DNA of 64,000 bases from Salinibacterium sp. NG253 (GTDB lineage Bacteria; Actinomycetota; Actinomycetes; Actinomycetales; Microbacteriaceae): the NCBI RefSeq assembly GCF_015864945.1, contig NZ_JADYWF010000001.1, positions 496,378-560,377 of the forward strand. Reading direction: 5' to 3'. Positions 26,479-34,525 of this stretch are shown here, one piece after another (position 1 is the first letter of the stretch; each line of letters begins with the position of its first letter). Both the position numbers and the translations under genes were made by a program. The notes beneath the pieces were generated by a model. It was given only the letters and a program-made list of their open reading frames with translations. It searched no databases and was not told where the DNA came from.

Positions 26479-27531
26479 ATGGCTCGTACCAGCACGTCCA
26501 GCGCTCGCTCGAACAAGGCGGGCGAGATTCTCCATCGAGCCGCCCGCATCGAGGATGCGTTTCACCGGTGGCGTGAACGTCGTGGCCGCAAGCGCGGGCT
26601 AACCACCACGATCATCCCGTACAGCAGCTATGGTGCTCCCGGTTGGGCCCGGGTGCTTTGCCGCGTTGTATTGACTCGGGGCACGGAGACGTCGAAGAAG
26701 CGTGCCGAGAAGGTGCGTGGCTGGCGCAGTTTCTTCAGCATCCCTGTTGATGACGAAGTAGTTACTGTGACCATCGGCGGCACCAAGATAGAGGTCACGC
26801 CCAGTCGCGGCGGCGTCATCGATGTGCAAATAGAGGCAACGCTCAGCCCTGGCTGGCAGACAGCCACCCTCGATTCGTCCGGAGCGGAACAAGCAACCGC
26901 CCACATTTTTATCGTCGACCCGAAGTCGACATTCGGCGTGATCTCCGACGTTGATGACACCGTCATGGTGACTGCGCTCCCCCGACCGCTGCTTGCTGCA
27001 TGGAACACTTTTGTGCTCGATGAGCATGCCCGACGCCCCGTTGCCGGGATGGCTGTGCTCTATGACCGGATTGCTCGGGCGAATCCGATTGCTCCCGTGA
27101 TCTATCTGTCGACGGGCGCATGGAACGTAGCTCCAACACTGACCCGTTTCTTGCGTCGTAATCTTTACCCGCGGGGAGCAATGCTGCTCACCGACTGGGG
27201 CCCTACCCACGATCGATGGTTCCGCAGCGGCGCTGAGCACAAACGTGCCGAGCTGCGACGGCTCGCCGCTGAGTTTCCGAACGTGAAGTGGCTACTTGTA
27301 GGCGACGACGGCCAACATGACGAAGAGATCTATGGCGAATTCGCTCGCAGTCATCCCGACAACGTTTCCGCCGTCGCTATCCGCCAGCTCTCGGCCGGTG
27401 AAGCAGTTCTCGCCGGTGGACGTAGCCGGTCAGCCGAAGACGAAGAAACTTCCTCGATCCCGTGGCGTTTTGCGCCAGACGGTGCACGCCTCGCTATTGA
27501 GCTGCGCGAACTTGGTCTCATCAACGATTAG
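26479..27531 (+). CDS. App1-like phosphatidate phosphatase domain protein
   Basis: A 350 aa protein of the DUF2183/App1 family, HAD-like phosphatases named after yeast phosphatidate phosphatase App1. The catalytic DxDxT is ISDVDDTVMVT near residue 155, with downstream VIYLSTGAWN and KWLLVGDDGQHDEEIY completing the active site. The N-terminal 150 residues form a beta-rich domain found in bacterial members. TAGGCT lies six bases before the ATG. Lipid phosphatase activity of bacterial members is inferred, not proven. Confidence 0.88.
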   Translation: MARTSTSSARSNKAGEILHRAARIEDAFHRWRERRGRKRGLTTTIIPYSSYGAPGWARVLCRVVLTRGTETSKKRAEKVRGWRSFFSIPVDDEVVTVTIGGTKIEVTPSRGGVIDVQIEATLSPGWQTATLDSSGAEQATAHIFIVDPKSTFGVISDVDDTVMVTALPRPLLAAWNTFVLDEHARRPVAGMAVLYDRIARANPIAPVIYLSTGAWNVAPTLTRFLRRNLYPRGAMLLTDWGPTHDRWFRSGAEHKRAELRRLAAEFPNVKWLLVGDDGQHDEEIYGEFARSHPDNVSAVAIRQLSAGEAVLAGGRSRSAEDEETSSIPWRFAPDGARLAIELRELGLIND

Positions 27532-27610
27532 CGTCAGATTCTTTGTTAATTTTGACGCACGATGCGTGGATCTGCAGGAACAGGACGCCCTACGCTGCAA
27601 TGATTGACTA

Positions 27611-29407
27611 ATGGCGTTACCAATCGAAGACTATGCCCTCATCGGCGACTGTCAGACTGCTGCCCTTATCGGAAAAGACGGCAGCATTGACTGGCTGTGC
27701 TTTCCGCGATTCGACTCTGCGTCGATGTTTGGCGCCTTGCTCGGCAACGAAGACCATGGCCGTTGGCTCGTCGCTCCCCGAGCGAGTGTGGATGCCCCCG
27801 CCACCGTCACAACGACGCGCAGGTACCAAGACAACACCTTCATCCTCGTCACCAACTGGGTGACAGAAGACGGCGAAGTTGAGGTCACCGACTTCATGCC
27901 CCATGGCAACCGGCGGGCCGACGTGATTCGCCGTGTGCGGGGAATCAGCGGCAGCGTAGAAATGTACGCCGAACTCTTGATTCGTTTTGGCTATGCCACC
28001 GCTTTGCCGTGGTTGCATCAGGCACCCGAATCTGGCGGGCACGCCATCATCGGCGTTGCCGGCCCCGATGCCATTGTTGCTCGCGGCGTTGAGATGCACT
28101 CCGCAGACCACACTCACCGCGGTGAATTCACCGTGAGTGCTGGCGAAGTTCGCGACCTGACGATGACGTGGTACCCCGCGCACCGCAATCCACCGGCAGA
28201 CGTCGACGTGGATTCTGTGCTTGAGACCACACGCCAGTGGTGGATCAACTGGTCTGCCCACTGCGAACCAACTGAGCAGTATCGCGAGATCGTCAAACGA
28301 TCGCTTCTCGTTCTGCGGGTCCTCACGCACGAAGACACCGGAGGGATCGTTGCTGCGGCCACGACCAGCCTTCCCGAATGGTTCGGCGGCACTCGCAACT
28401 GGGATTACCGCTACGTCTGGCTGCGCGACGCGGCGCTCACCCTCCACGTGTTGCTTGACCACGGCTATGTTTCCGAAGCCGAGGCCTGGCGCCGGTGGTT
28501 GCTCCGCGCCATCGCGGGTGACCCCGCCGATGTTCAAATCATGTACGGCCTCTCTGGCGAGCGCTGGTTGGAGGAGCGCGAGCTCACTTCCCTGCCCGGC
28601 TACGAGGGTGCTTCCCCCGTGCGCGTCGGCAACGGCGCCTTCGACCAGTTTCAAGGCGATGTCTTTGGTGAAGTCATGGTGGCCCTCCAAGCCGCTCGAC
28701 GCTCAGGCGTCCACGAGAATGACTTCTCTTGGCCCCTGCAGCGCGCGCTCATGTCGCACGTTGAAGACAACTGGCAACGCCCCGATAACGGCATCTGGGA
28801 GATCCGCGGGCCAGAGCGCCACTTCACGCACTCTCGGGTGATGCTCTGGGCGGCGATGGACTGTGCGATTACCGCTGTCGAAGAGTTTGGACTCGATGGT
28901 CCCATCGAGACGTGGAAAGAGATCCGCGAAGAGATTCACCAAGAAATCGAGCGCGAAGGGTGGGATGCCGAGCGCGGCACCTACACGCAGTATTACGGTG
29001 GCACCGGCGTCGACGCATCACTTCTGCAACTCCCCCAGGTCGGCTACCTTGCCGCCGATGACCCCCGCATGCTGGGAACAGTCGCGGCGATTGAAGACGA
29101 ACTCCTCTCCGACGGACTCGTGTTGAGATACCTCACCGAAAGTGGTGTCGACGGGTTACCTGATGGCGAGAACCCGTTCCTCACCTGTTCCTTCTGGTTG
29201 GTTGAGCAGTACGCCTCCTCCGGCCGGATGGATGACGCGACGACGCTCATGGATCGTCTCGTCGGCTTTGCGAACGATGTCGGACTCATCAGCGAGGAAT
29301 ACGACACCGTGAACAATCGCCAGGCGGGAAACACCCCTCAAGCACTCAGCCACTTGGCACTCGTGCGCGCCGCCGATGCGATTTCGGAAGCAAAGATGCC
29401 CCGGTGA
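27611..29407 (+). CDS. Glycoside hydrolase family 15 protein (glucoamylase/trehalase type)
   Basis: A 598 aa cytosolic GH15 enzyme with the N-terminal DUF5911-like domain (MALPIEDYALIGDCQTAALI, DGSIDWLCFPRFDS) and the C-terminal (alpha/alpha)6 barrel carrying TRNWDYRYVWLRDAA and IWEIRGPERHFTHSRVM with the likely acid Glu. The opening closely resembles mycobacterial GH15 trehalases, so trehalose or an alpha-1,4-glucan are candidate substrates. No signal peptide. Its stop codon overlaps the GTG of the next gene (GTGA at 29404-29407). Confidence 0.9.
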   Translation: MALPIEDYALIGDCQTAALIGKDGSIDWLCFPRFDSASMFGALLGNEDHGRWLVAPRASVDAPATVTTTRRYQDNTFILVTNWVTEDGEVEVTDFMPHGNRRADVIRRVRGISGSVEMYAELLIRFGYATALPWLHQAPESGGHAIIGVAGPDAIVARGVEMHSADHTHRGEFTVSAGEVRDLTMTWYPAHRNPPADVDVDSVLETTRQWWINWSAHCEPTEQYREIVKRSLLVLRVLTHEDTGGIVAAATTSLPEWFGGTRNWDYRYVWLRDAALTLHVLLDHGYVSEAEAWRRWLLRAIAGDPADVQIMYGLSGERWLEERELTSLPGYEGASPVRVGNGAFDQFQGDVFGEVMVALQAARRSGVHENDFSWPLQRALMSHVEDNWQRPDNGIWEIRGPERHFTHSRVMLWAAMDCAITAVEEFGLDGPIETWKEIREEIHQEIEREGWDAERGTYTQYYGGTGVDASLLQLPQVGYLAADDPRMLGTVAAIEDELLSDGLVLRYLTESGVDGLPDGENPFLTCSFWLVEQYASSGRMDDATTLMDRLVGFANDVGLISEEYDTVNNRQAGNTPQALSHLALVRAADAISEAKMPR

Positions 29408-30447
29408 AGTTCGTAACGACGCTTGTTATTGCACGTCGTTCTCCGCTGCTGCAAGTACTCAAAACATCTGTTGCCGCCGTAATCGCGTGGCTCGTCGCGG
29501 GTTTCGTCGTGCAACAACCGCTGCCCATTTTTGCGGCGATCGCAGCACTCCTCGTGGTGCAGCCGAGCGTTACACAGTCGATCGAGAAGGGCCTTGAGCG
29601 CAGTATTGGTGTTGTCGCGGGCGTAGTGATCGCTCTCGGCGCCGGGCAACTCTTCGGAGACTCAAGCTGGGTCATTCTGATGGTGATCGTGCTCGCGGTC
29701 GTCGTCGCTTGGGCATTGAAACTCAGCGCGGGGTCTGCCAACCAGATTCCCATCAGCGCCATGCTGGTGATCGCGCTCGGTGGCCAGAATGCTGAATATG
29801 CCGTTGACCGCATCATCGAGACGATCATCGGTGCCATGATCGGCCTCATCGTGAACCTCGCGATCGTTGCCCCCGTGATCGTGAGCCCCGCCCACACCGC
29901 GGTGTCGCTGCTGACCAAGCACACCGCTGCGGCCCTCGAATCCTTAGCCTCCGCCCTCCGCGTGCCCAAAACGGAAGCCGAACTCGAGGTGTTGTTGGCA
30001 GATTCGCGCCACCTCAAGGAGCTTCGCGACGCGGCCTCCGCAGCACTTCGCAAGGGAACAGACAGCCTGACGTTGAACCCCCGCCGCAGCAAACACCACC
30101 GCATGCTGCGGCGCGACCGCGACCTCTTTGCAATGCTCACCGTGATCGTCACTCGCACGCTCGGGATGGCGCGTGCCATTCACGACCGCTACGATTCCGA
30201 CCTCGCAACCGACCCCGTTGCGCTGTCGATTGCGGGCGAACTCGAACGCGCCGCCCACGACTTGCGGCTACGAGGCCGCTCACCGAGCGAGCGAGAAGCA
30301 GCGCCGCCGACGCGGGAACTTCTCACGCTCACCGCTCCGCTCACGGTGTTGACGCCGCATCCGCAGCACTGGATCTTGATCGGTTCGCTGCTGGAGGATG
30401 TGCGTCGCGTTCACGAAGAAATCGTCGGCGACAAGCCAACCGGCTAG
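29404..30447 (+). CDS. FUSC/aromatic acid exporter-like membrane protein
   Basis: A 347 aa protein with a single N-terminal block of five to six membrane helices (about residues 15-165: SVAAVIAWLVAGFVV, PIFAAIAALLVVQPSVTQSI, and others) and a long soluble helical C-terminus. The opening VQPSVTQSIEKGLERSIGVVAG matches the FUSC/ArAE family. Full-size exporters have two such blocks, so this half-size protein probably dimerises. Starts at a GTG that overlaps the GH15 stop by four bases, so the two are coupled. Substrate unknown. Confidence 0.82.
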   Translation: MKFVTTLVIARRSPLLQVLKTSVAAVIAWLVAGFVVQQPLPIFAAIAALLVVQPSVTQSIEKGLERSIGVVAGVVIALGAGQLFGDSSWVILMVIVLAVVVAWALKLSAGSANQIPISAMLVIALGGQNAEYAVDRIIETIIGAMIGLIVNLAIVAPVIVSPAHTAVSLLTKHTAAALESLASALRVPKTEAELEVLLADSRHLKELRDAASAALRKGTDSLTLNPRRSKHHRMLRRDRDLFAMLTVIVTRTLGMARAIHDRYDSDLATDPVALSIAGELERAAHDLRLRGRSPSEREAAPPTRELLTLTAPLTVLTPHPQHWILIGSLLEDVRRVHEEIVGDKPTG

Positions 30448-30472
30448 CAGCTGAGCAGGCGAGCGTCGCTCG

Positions 30473-31663
30473 TTAGCCTGCGATCGAGACGCAGTCGGCT
30501 AGACAGTGCACGAAGCGACCGGTCTCGCCGGAGAGGCCGCGGCGCATTTCGAGTAGCTTCAGTGCAGCCTTGTCAATGACGGCTTCATCGAGGTCGCCCT
30601 CGTCAATAGCGTGCGACACGGCGGTCACAATACCGGAGGCGTCAACAGCTCCGACGTAGAGCAGCATCGTGTTACCCGCCTCGATCGCGCGCACCGCGTT
30701 AGTGACCTGATTCGAATATTCTGCTACTCCTGAACGCTCAAGCATGCCCATGTCGTCGGTAATCGATACCCCATCAAACCCGAGATCATCGCGCAAGATT
30801 TCGTGCCAGCGAGCCGAGAATGTCGCCGGTTCTTGGTCGACCGCGGTGAACTCAAGATGCCCGAACATGACCAAGGGAGCGCCAGCGGCGATACCGTCCT
30901 CAAACGGCACCGCATGACTTGATTTCCAGTCGTCGAACGACAGCGCAGTCGTCGGGATGCTCGAGTGTGAGTCCCCCGCTGCTGCGCCGTGACCCGGAAA
31001 GTGTTTGAGAGTGGAAAGAATGGGAGATTCGCCCTCAACTGCCTCGGCGACCCGCGCCCCCGCATCCGCACCGGTGCCGCCAAACGAACGTTCGTAGATG
31101 AAACTCGATTGGTCGCTGGCAACGTCGGCGACGATTCCGAAATTGACCGATACCCCCACCGATTCGAGCAGGGCACCACGTTGAGCGAAGGCGTCGAAGG
31201 TGGCTTGCGGGTCACGATCGCGCAGTTCGAGGGCCGATGCCGCGTCATCCGTCGGAACGCGACGCACGATTCCGCCCTCCTGGTCGGTGGCCACCAAAAC
31301 AGGCAAGCCTGACTCGTCACTGAGAGCAGCGGTATCCGCGGTGAGTTGGCTGAGCGTGCTTGGGATGTTGTCACCCATGAGGATAAAGCCGCCAACATCC
31401 GCAAAATCAGAGCTGATGCGATCGGCCGGAGAAACTCCGGGAATGTGGACCATGAGCATGCTCAACACTTTTTGTCGCAGTGACATCGTGGACAGTCGAT
31501 CACTCGCGTATTGCGCGACTGGATCGACCTGCACTGGGGCTACGCGTGGCGTAAAAGTGGGTGCTGGCACCACAGCAGACGGTGACGTCGCCGTGCAGCC
31601 CACGAGAGTGAACGAAACAGCCAGTACAACCGCAAACGCGGGGACTCGGCGCGCACTCGTCAT
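30473..31663 (-). CDS. nagZ: Glycoside hydrolase family 3 lipoprotein (NagZ-like beta-N-acetylglucosaminidase)
   Basis: Acts in peptidoglycan recycling by removing N-acetylglucosamine from muropeptides. The 396 aa protein has a lipobox LVGC at about residue 23, Thr/Pro-rich linker, then a GH3 domain with ATDQEGGIVRRV, STLKHFPGHGAAAGDSHSSI (the KHFPGHG His/Asp dyad loop of NagZ) and SITDDMGM with the nucleophile Asp. Export as a lipoprotein is usual in Gram-positives. TACCAT is exactly six bases before the ATG at 31663. Confidence 0.9.
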   Translation of the reverse strand: MTSARRVPAFAVVLAVSFTLVGCTATSPSAVVPAPTFTPRVAPVQVDPVAQYASDRLSTMSLRQKVLSMLMVHIPGVSPADRISSDFADVGGFILMGDNIPSTLSQLTADTAALSDESGLPVLVATDQEGGIVRRVPTDDAASALELRDRDPQATFDAFAQRGALLESVGVSVNFGIVADVASDQSSFIYERSFGGTGADAGARVAEAVEGESPILSTLKHFPGHGAAAGDSHSSIPTTALSFDDWKSSHAVPFEDGIAAGAPLVMFGHLEFTAVDQEPATFSARWHEILRDDLGFDGVSITDDMGMLERSGVAEYSNQVTNAVRAIEAGNTMLLYVGAVDASGIVTAVSHAIDEGDLDEAVIDKAALKLLEMRRGLSGETGRFVHCLADCVSIAG

Positions 31664-31696
31664 GCTGCGATGGTACCCGGGATCAGAAAATCGGGG

Positions 31697-32185
31697 TTAA
31701 GAAAGCCACGTGAGGGAGGCAAAGTCTTCGGCAGTCAGACCAAACTCTTCTGTGGCGTGCGCGACCGTCGTGCGCACGTCAGGAACTTCAACGTCTTTGC
31801 GCGTAATGATGTCGATTCCCGAAGGCGTGAGCCTGGAACGCGAGAACCGCAAGACAACCGTGTCGAAGGCATCATCAGCCCCCACAACCTGCCAGCGGCT
31901 TGTCAGCACTTTGAGCCAGCCCTGACCGCGCCACACAAACTCGTCTCCCTGGAGGCGGTCCGTGCCCACGATGGTCTTGGTTTCGCCCGCGCGAGTGGTG
32001 TAGCTCACCGTGTCGGCAAGCGTGAGCTCATCGCCCTCTGCAGGCTCATACGTGAACTCAGGATTGTGACGGGTGCCATCGAGCCACATCGGAAAATTGG
32101 TCGCGGCAATCGCCCACGTACCTGGCAGCTTGGCGGCAAGCACCGAAGCATCAAAAACATCACTCACAGAATCAACATAGGTCAC
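31697..32185 (-). CDS. Conserved protein of unknown function, lipocalin-like
   Basis: A 162 aa protein I do not recognise with certainty. It begins TYVDSVSDVFDASVLAAKLPG, then LPGTWAIAATNFPMWLDGTR and a run of beta-strand-like segments (VSYTTRAGETKTIVGTDRL, FVWRGQGWLKVLTSRWQVVG, FDTVVLRFSRSRLTPSGIDI), which suggests a small beta-barrel similar to lipocalin/FABP-like proteins. No signal peptide, no membrane helix, no catalytic motif. Start GTG at 32185; it is divergent from ubiA (49 bases between starts). Confidence 0.7.
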   Translation of the reverse strand: MTYVDSVSDVFDASVLAAKLPGTWAIAATNFPMWLDGTRHNPEFTYEPAEGDELTLADTVSYTTRAGETKTIVGTDRLQGDEFVWRGQGWLKVLTSRWQVVGADDAFDTVVLRFSRSRLTPSGIDIITRKDVEVPDVRTTVAHATEEFGLTAEDFASLTWLS

Positions 32186-32234
32186 AATGTCTGTGAGTAA
32201 GCATCACGACTCTGCCAAACGCTACTCTTGCCTC

Positions 32235-33056
32235 ATGTTGCGTGCCCTTGCTCGGTCCACCCACCCGGGACCAACCGTTGCGGTGACGCTCATCGCGTGC
32301 GCGTTGGCGTGGGGTGCCGGCCTTGACGGATGGCGCGTGGCTGTAGTGACCGTCATGATCTTGTCTAACCAGCTCTCCGTTGGCCTCTCGAACGACTGGC
32401 TTGATGCGGCACGGGATCGCCGGACGGGACGCACCGATAAGCCGATCGCGAGCGGCGAAGTATCGTCACGACTCGTGGCGACCATCGCGATCATCGCGGC
32501 CGCAACATCCGTCGGGCTGTCGTTGACACTTGGCCCCCTTGCGGCTCTGGCTCATGCGGTGTTTCTCGCGAGCGGCTGGCTCTACAACCTCGGGCTCAAA
32601 TCAACCATCACCTCCGTCGTGCCGTACATCACCGGTTTTGGCGCACTGCCCGCCATCGTGACTCTCGCTGGCCAGCCGCCGCAACTCGCCGCAGCGTGGG
32701 TAATTGTCGCCGGTGCCCTTCTCGGTGTTGCCGCTCACTTCAGCAATGTGCTGCCCGATCTTGACGACGACCGAGAGACCGGGGTGCGAGGGTTGCCGCA
32801 CTATCTTGGTTCCGCTGCATCCGGAGTCGTAATTGCCGTCAGCCTTGTGGCAGCGTCGCTCGCGATCGTGTTCGGTCCGGGCACCCCACCCACAGTGGTC
32901 GGCCTCCTGGGCGCCGCCGCGATACTCGCGATTGCGATGGTGAGCCTGACGCTTATCGTCCGCAACGTTATGAAGCGGATGCTGTTTCGACTCAGCATCG
33001 TCGCCGCGCTGATCAGCGTGGTGCTTTTGCTGCTCTCAGCGCCGCAACTCCGCTAA
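32235..33056 (+). CDS. UbiA family prenyltransferase
   Basis: A 273 aa membrane enzyme with eight to nine helices. The first Asp-rich motif is NDWLDAARDRRTGRTDKP (residues 53-70) and the second DLDDDRETG (175-183), both intact, so it should bind a polyprenyl diphosphate with Mg2+. The acceptor is not evident; SCO-like and carotenoid/lipid-modifying UbiA enzymes are alternatives, menaquinone MenA is less likely as no men gene is near. I chose the ATG at 32235, six bases after TACTCT, rather than an in-frame upstream start at 32187. Confidence 0.85.
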   Translation: MLRALARSTHPGPTVAVTLIACALAWGAGLDGWRVAVVTVMILSNQLSVGLSNDWLDAARDRRTGRTDKPIASGEVSSRLVATIAIIAAATSVGLSLTLGPLAALAHAVFLASGWLYNLGLKSTITSVVPYITGFGALPAIVTLAGQPPQLAAAWVIVAGALLGVAAHFSNVLPDLDDDRETGVRGLPHYLGSAASGVVIAVSLVAASLAIVFGPGTPPTVVGLLGAAAILAIAMVSLTLIVRNVMKRMLFRLSIVAALISVVLLLLSAPQLR

Positions 33057-33094
33057 CACGCGCCTCGCGCTCCGTTCGGGTAGGCGACGCCAGC

Positions 33095-34480
33095 TCAAGC
33101 CAGCGGCGGAGAAGCATCCGGAACGGGAGTCTCCATTGGAGCAGGATTGCGAATGCCCAAGAACGACACCAGCGCACCGGCAAACAGCAACGATGCCATC
33201 ACGACGACAACCTTGTGAAAGTTTTCGGGGGCAAGCGGCCCCACGACGATCACACCGACGAGGGCAACGGTGACGAGCCCGGCGATGCGGGACACGGCGT
33301 TGTTGACGGCAGAACCGATGCCCGCCTGTTCCGCGGAGATCGCCCCCAAGATCGCTGAAGTGAGCGGCGCAACGGTCATCGACATCCCCACGGCAAAGAG
33401 AATGACGCCGGGCAAGACCTCGGTGAAGTAGTTGACCGTCTCTCCCATACCAAGGAAGGTGATGTAGCCACTGGCGCCCAAGAGCGGCCCGAGCGTCATG
33501 AACCAGCGAGGCCCATACTGGCCACTCAACCGACCAAAGTACGAAGACAGCAGGATGATTCCGATCGACGACGGCAGAAACGCGAGCGCGGCAAAGGTCG
33601 CCGAATAGTTCGCCACCTCTTGCAGGTAGATCACGACGATGAAACCGCCAAGAGCGAGGCCGCCATAAATGAACATCGTGGCGATATTGCCCCAGCTGAA
33701 GTTGCGGTAGCGAAAGAGCTCGAGCGGCAACATAGGATGCGGAGCTTTACCCTGCCAGAACAGGAAAGCGACGAGGCTCAGGACACCGACCGTGAACGGC
33801 ACAAAGACCACAGGGCTGTCCCAGCCGAAATTTCCTTGCTCGATGAGGGCGAAGACGGGCCCGCCGAGACCCACGATTCCCAAAGCAGCACCGAGAAAGT
33901 CAATGCGGGTGTTCACTTTACGTTCGTCTTTGTGGCCGAGTAGCACGATCATCCACAGCGTCACAGCAATCGGAATCACATTGATGGCGAAGACGAGGCG
34001 CCAGCTCAGAAGGTCAACAAAGAGCCCACCTAGAACGGGGCCAACAAGAAAGGCGGCACTCGTCCACGCTGTCCATTGGCCAATCGCGGCGGCTTGGGCT
34101 GCACCCCGGAATGACGACATGATGAGTGCCAACGAACTCGGAACCAGCAGAGCTCCCGCGATTCCCTGGACCCCGCGGAACGCAATCAAAAATTCTGCGG
34201 TAGGCGCCACGGCAATTAACAGCGATGCGACCCCGAAGCCAATAAGTCCGACGCGCAGAATCACAATGCGACCGAACACATCGGAGAGCGAACCAGCCAA
34301 CAAAATCAGGGAACCGAGCGTAATGAGATACGCATCGACAACCCACTGCTGGGTGCTCAACCCACCGCCTAAATCGTCGCTGATCGCAGGAAGGGCAACG
34401 TTAATGACGGAGCCGTCGAGAAACGCGACAAAAGACGCGAGAATCGCGACCACGAGAACGAAACGCTGAGAGCGGAGCAT
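33095..34480 (-). CDS. MFS transporter, DHA2 (EmrB/QacA) type
   Basis: A 461 aa multidrug-type exporter with the number of hydrophobic segments expected for 14 helices. The DHA2 signature is present near the N-terminus: FVAFLDGSVINVALPAISDDL, with WVVDAYLIT following and LAGSLSDVFGRIVILRVG as motif A, each cited in part. I chose the ATG at 34480 (MLRSQRFVL), the shortest frame that keeps the first helix; a GTG at 34495 is in frame. Neither has a clear ribosome site. Substrate unknown. Confidence 0.88.
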   Translation of the reverse strand: MLRSQRFVLVVAILASFVAFLDGSVINVALPAISDDLGGGLSTQQWVVDAYLITLGSLILLAGSLSDVFGRIVILRVGLIGFGVASLLIAVAPTAEFLIAFRGVQGIAGALLVPSSLALIMSSFRGAAQAAAIGQWTAWTSAAFLVGPVLGGLFVDLLSWRLVFAINVIPIAVTLWMIVLLGHKDERKVNTRIDFLGAALGIVGLGGPVFALIEQGNFGWDSPVVFVPFTVGVLSLVAFLFWQGKAPHPMLPLELFRYRNFSWGNIATMFIYGGLALGGFIVVIYLQEVANYSATFAALAFLPSSIGIILLSSYFGRLSGQYGPRWFMTLGPLLGASGYITFLGMGETVNYFTEVLPGVILFAVGMSMTVAPLTSAILGAISAEQAGIGSAVNNAVSRIAGLVTVALVGVIVVGPLAPENFHKVVVVMASLLFAGALVSFLGIRNPAPMETPVPDASPPLA

Positions 34481-34525
34481 AGAAGAATTCAACACCGAAC
34501 TGGGCGCGATTATGCCGCGCCACCG

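Noticed and set aside
30455-30481. Hairpin GCAGGC-GAGCG/CGCTC-GCCTGC at the nagZ/FUSC junction as a terminator
   Set aside because: It spans the nagZ stop codon and lacks a T-run, so I do not list it as a feature.
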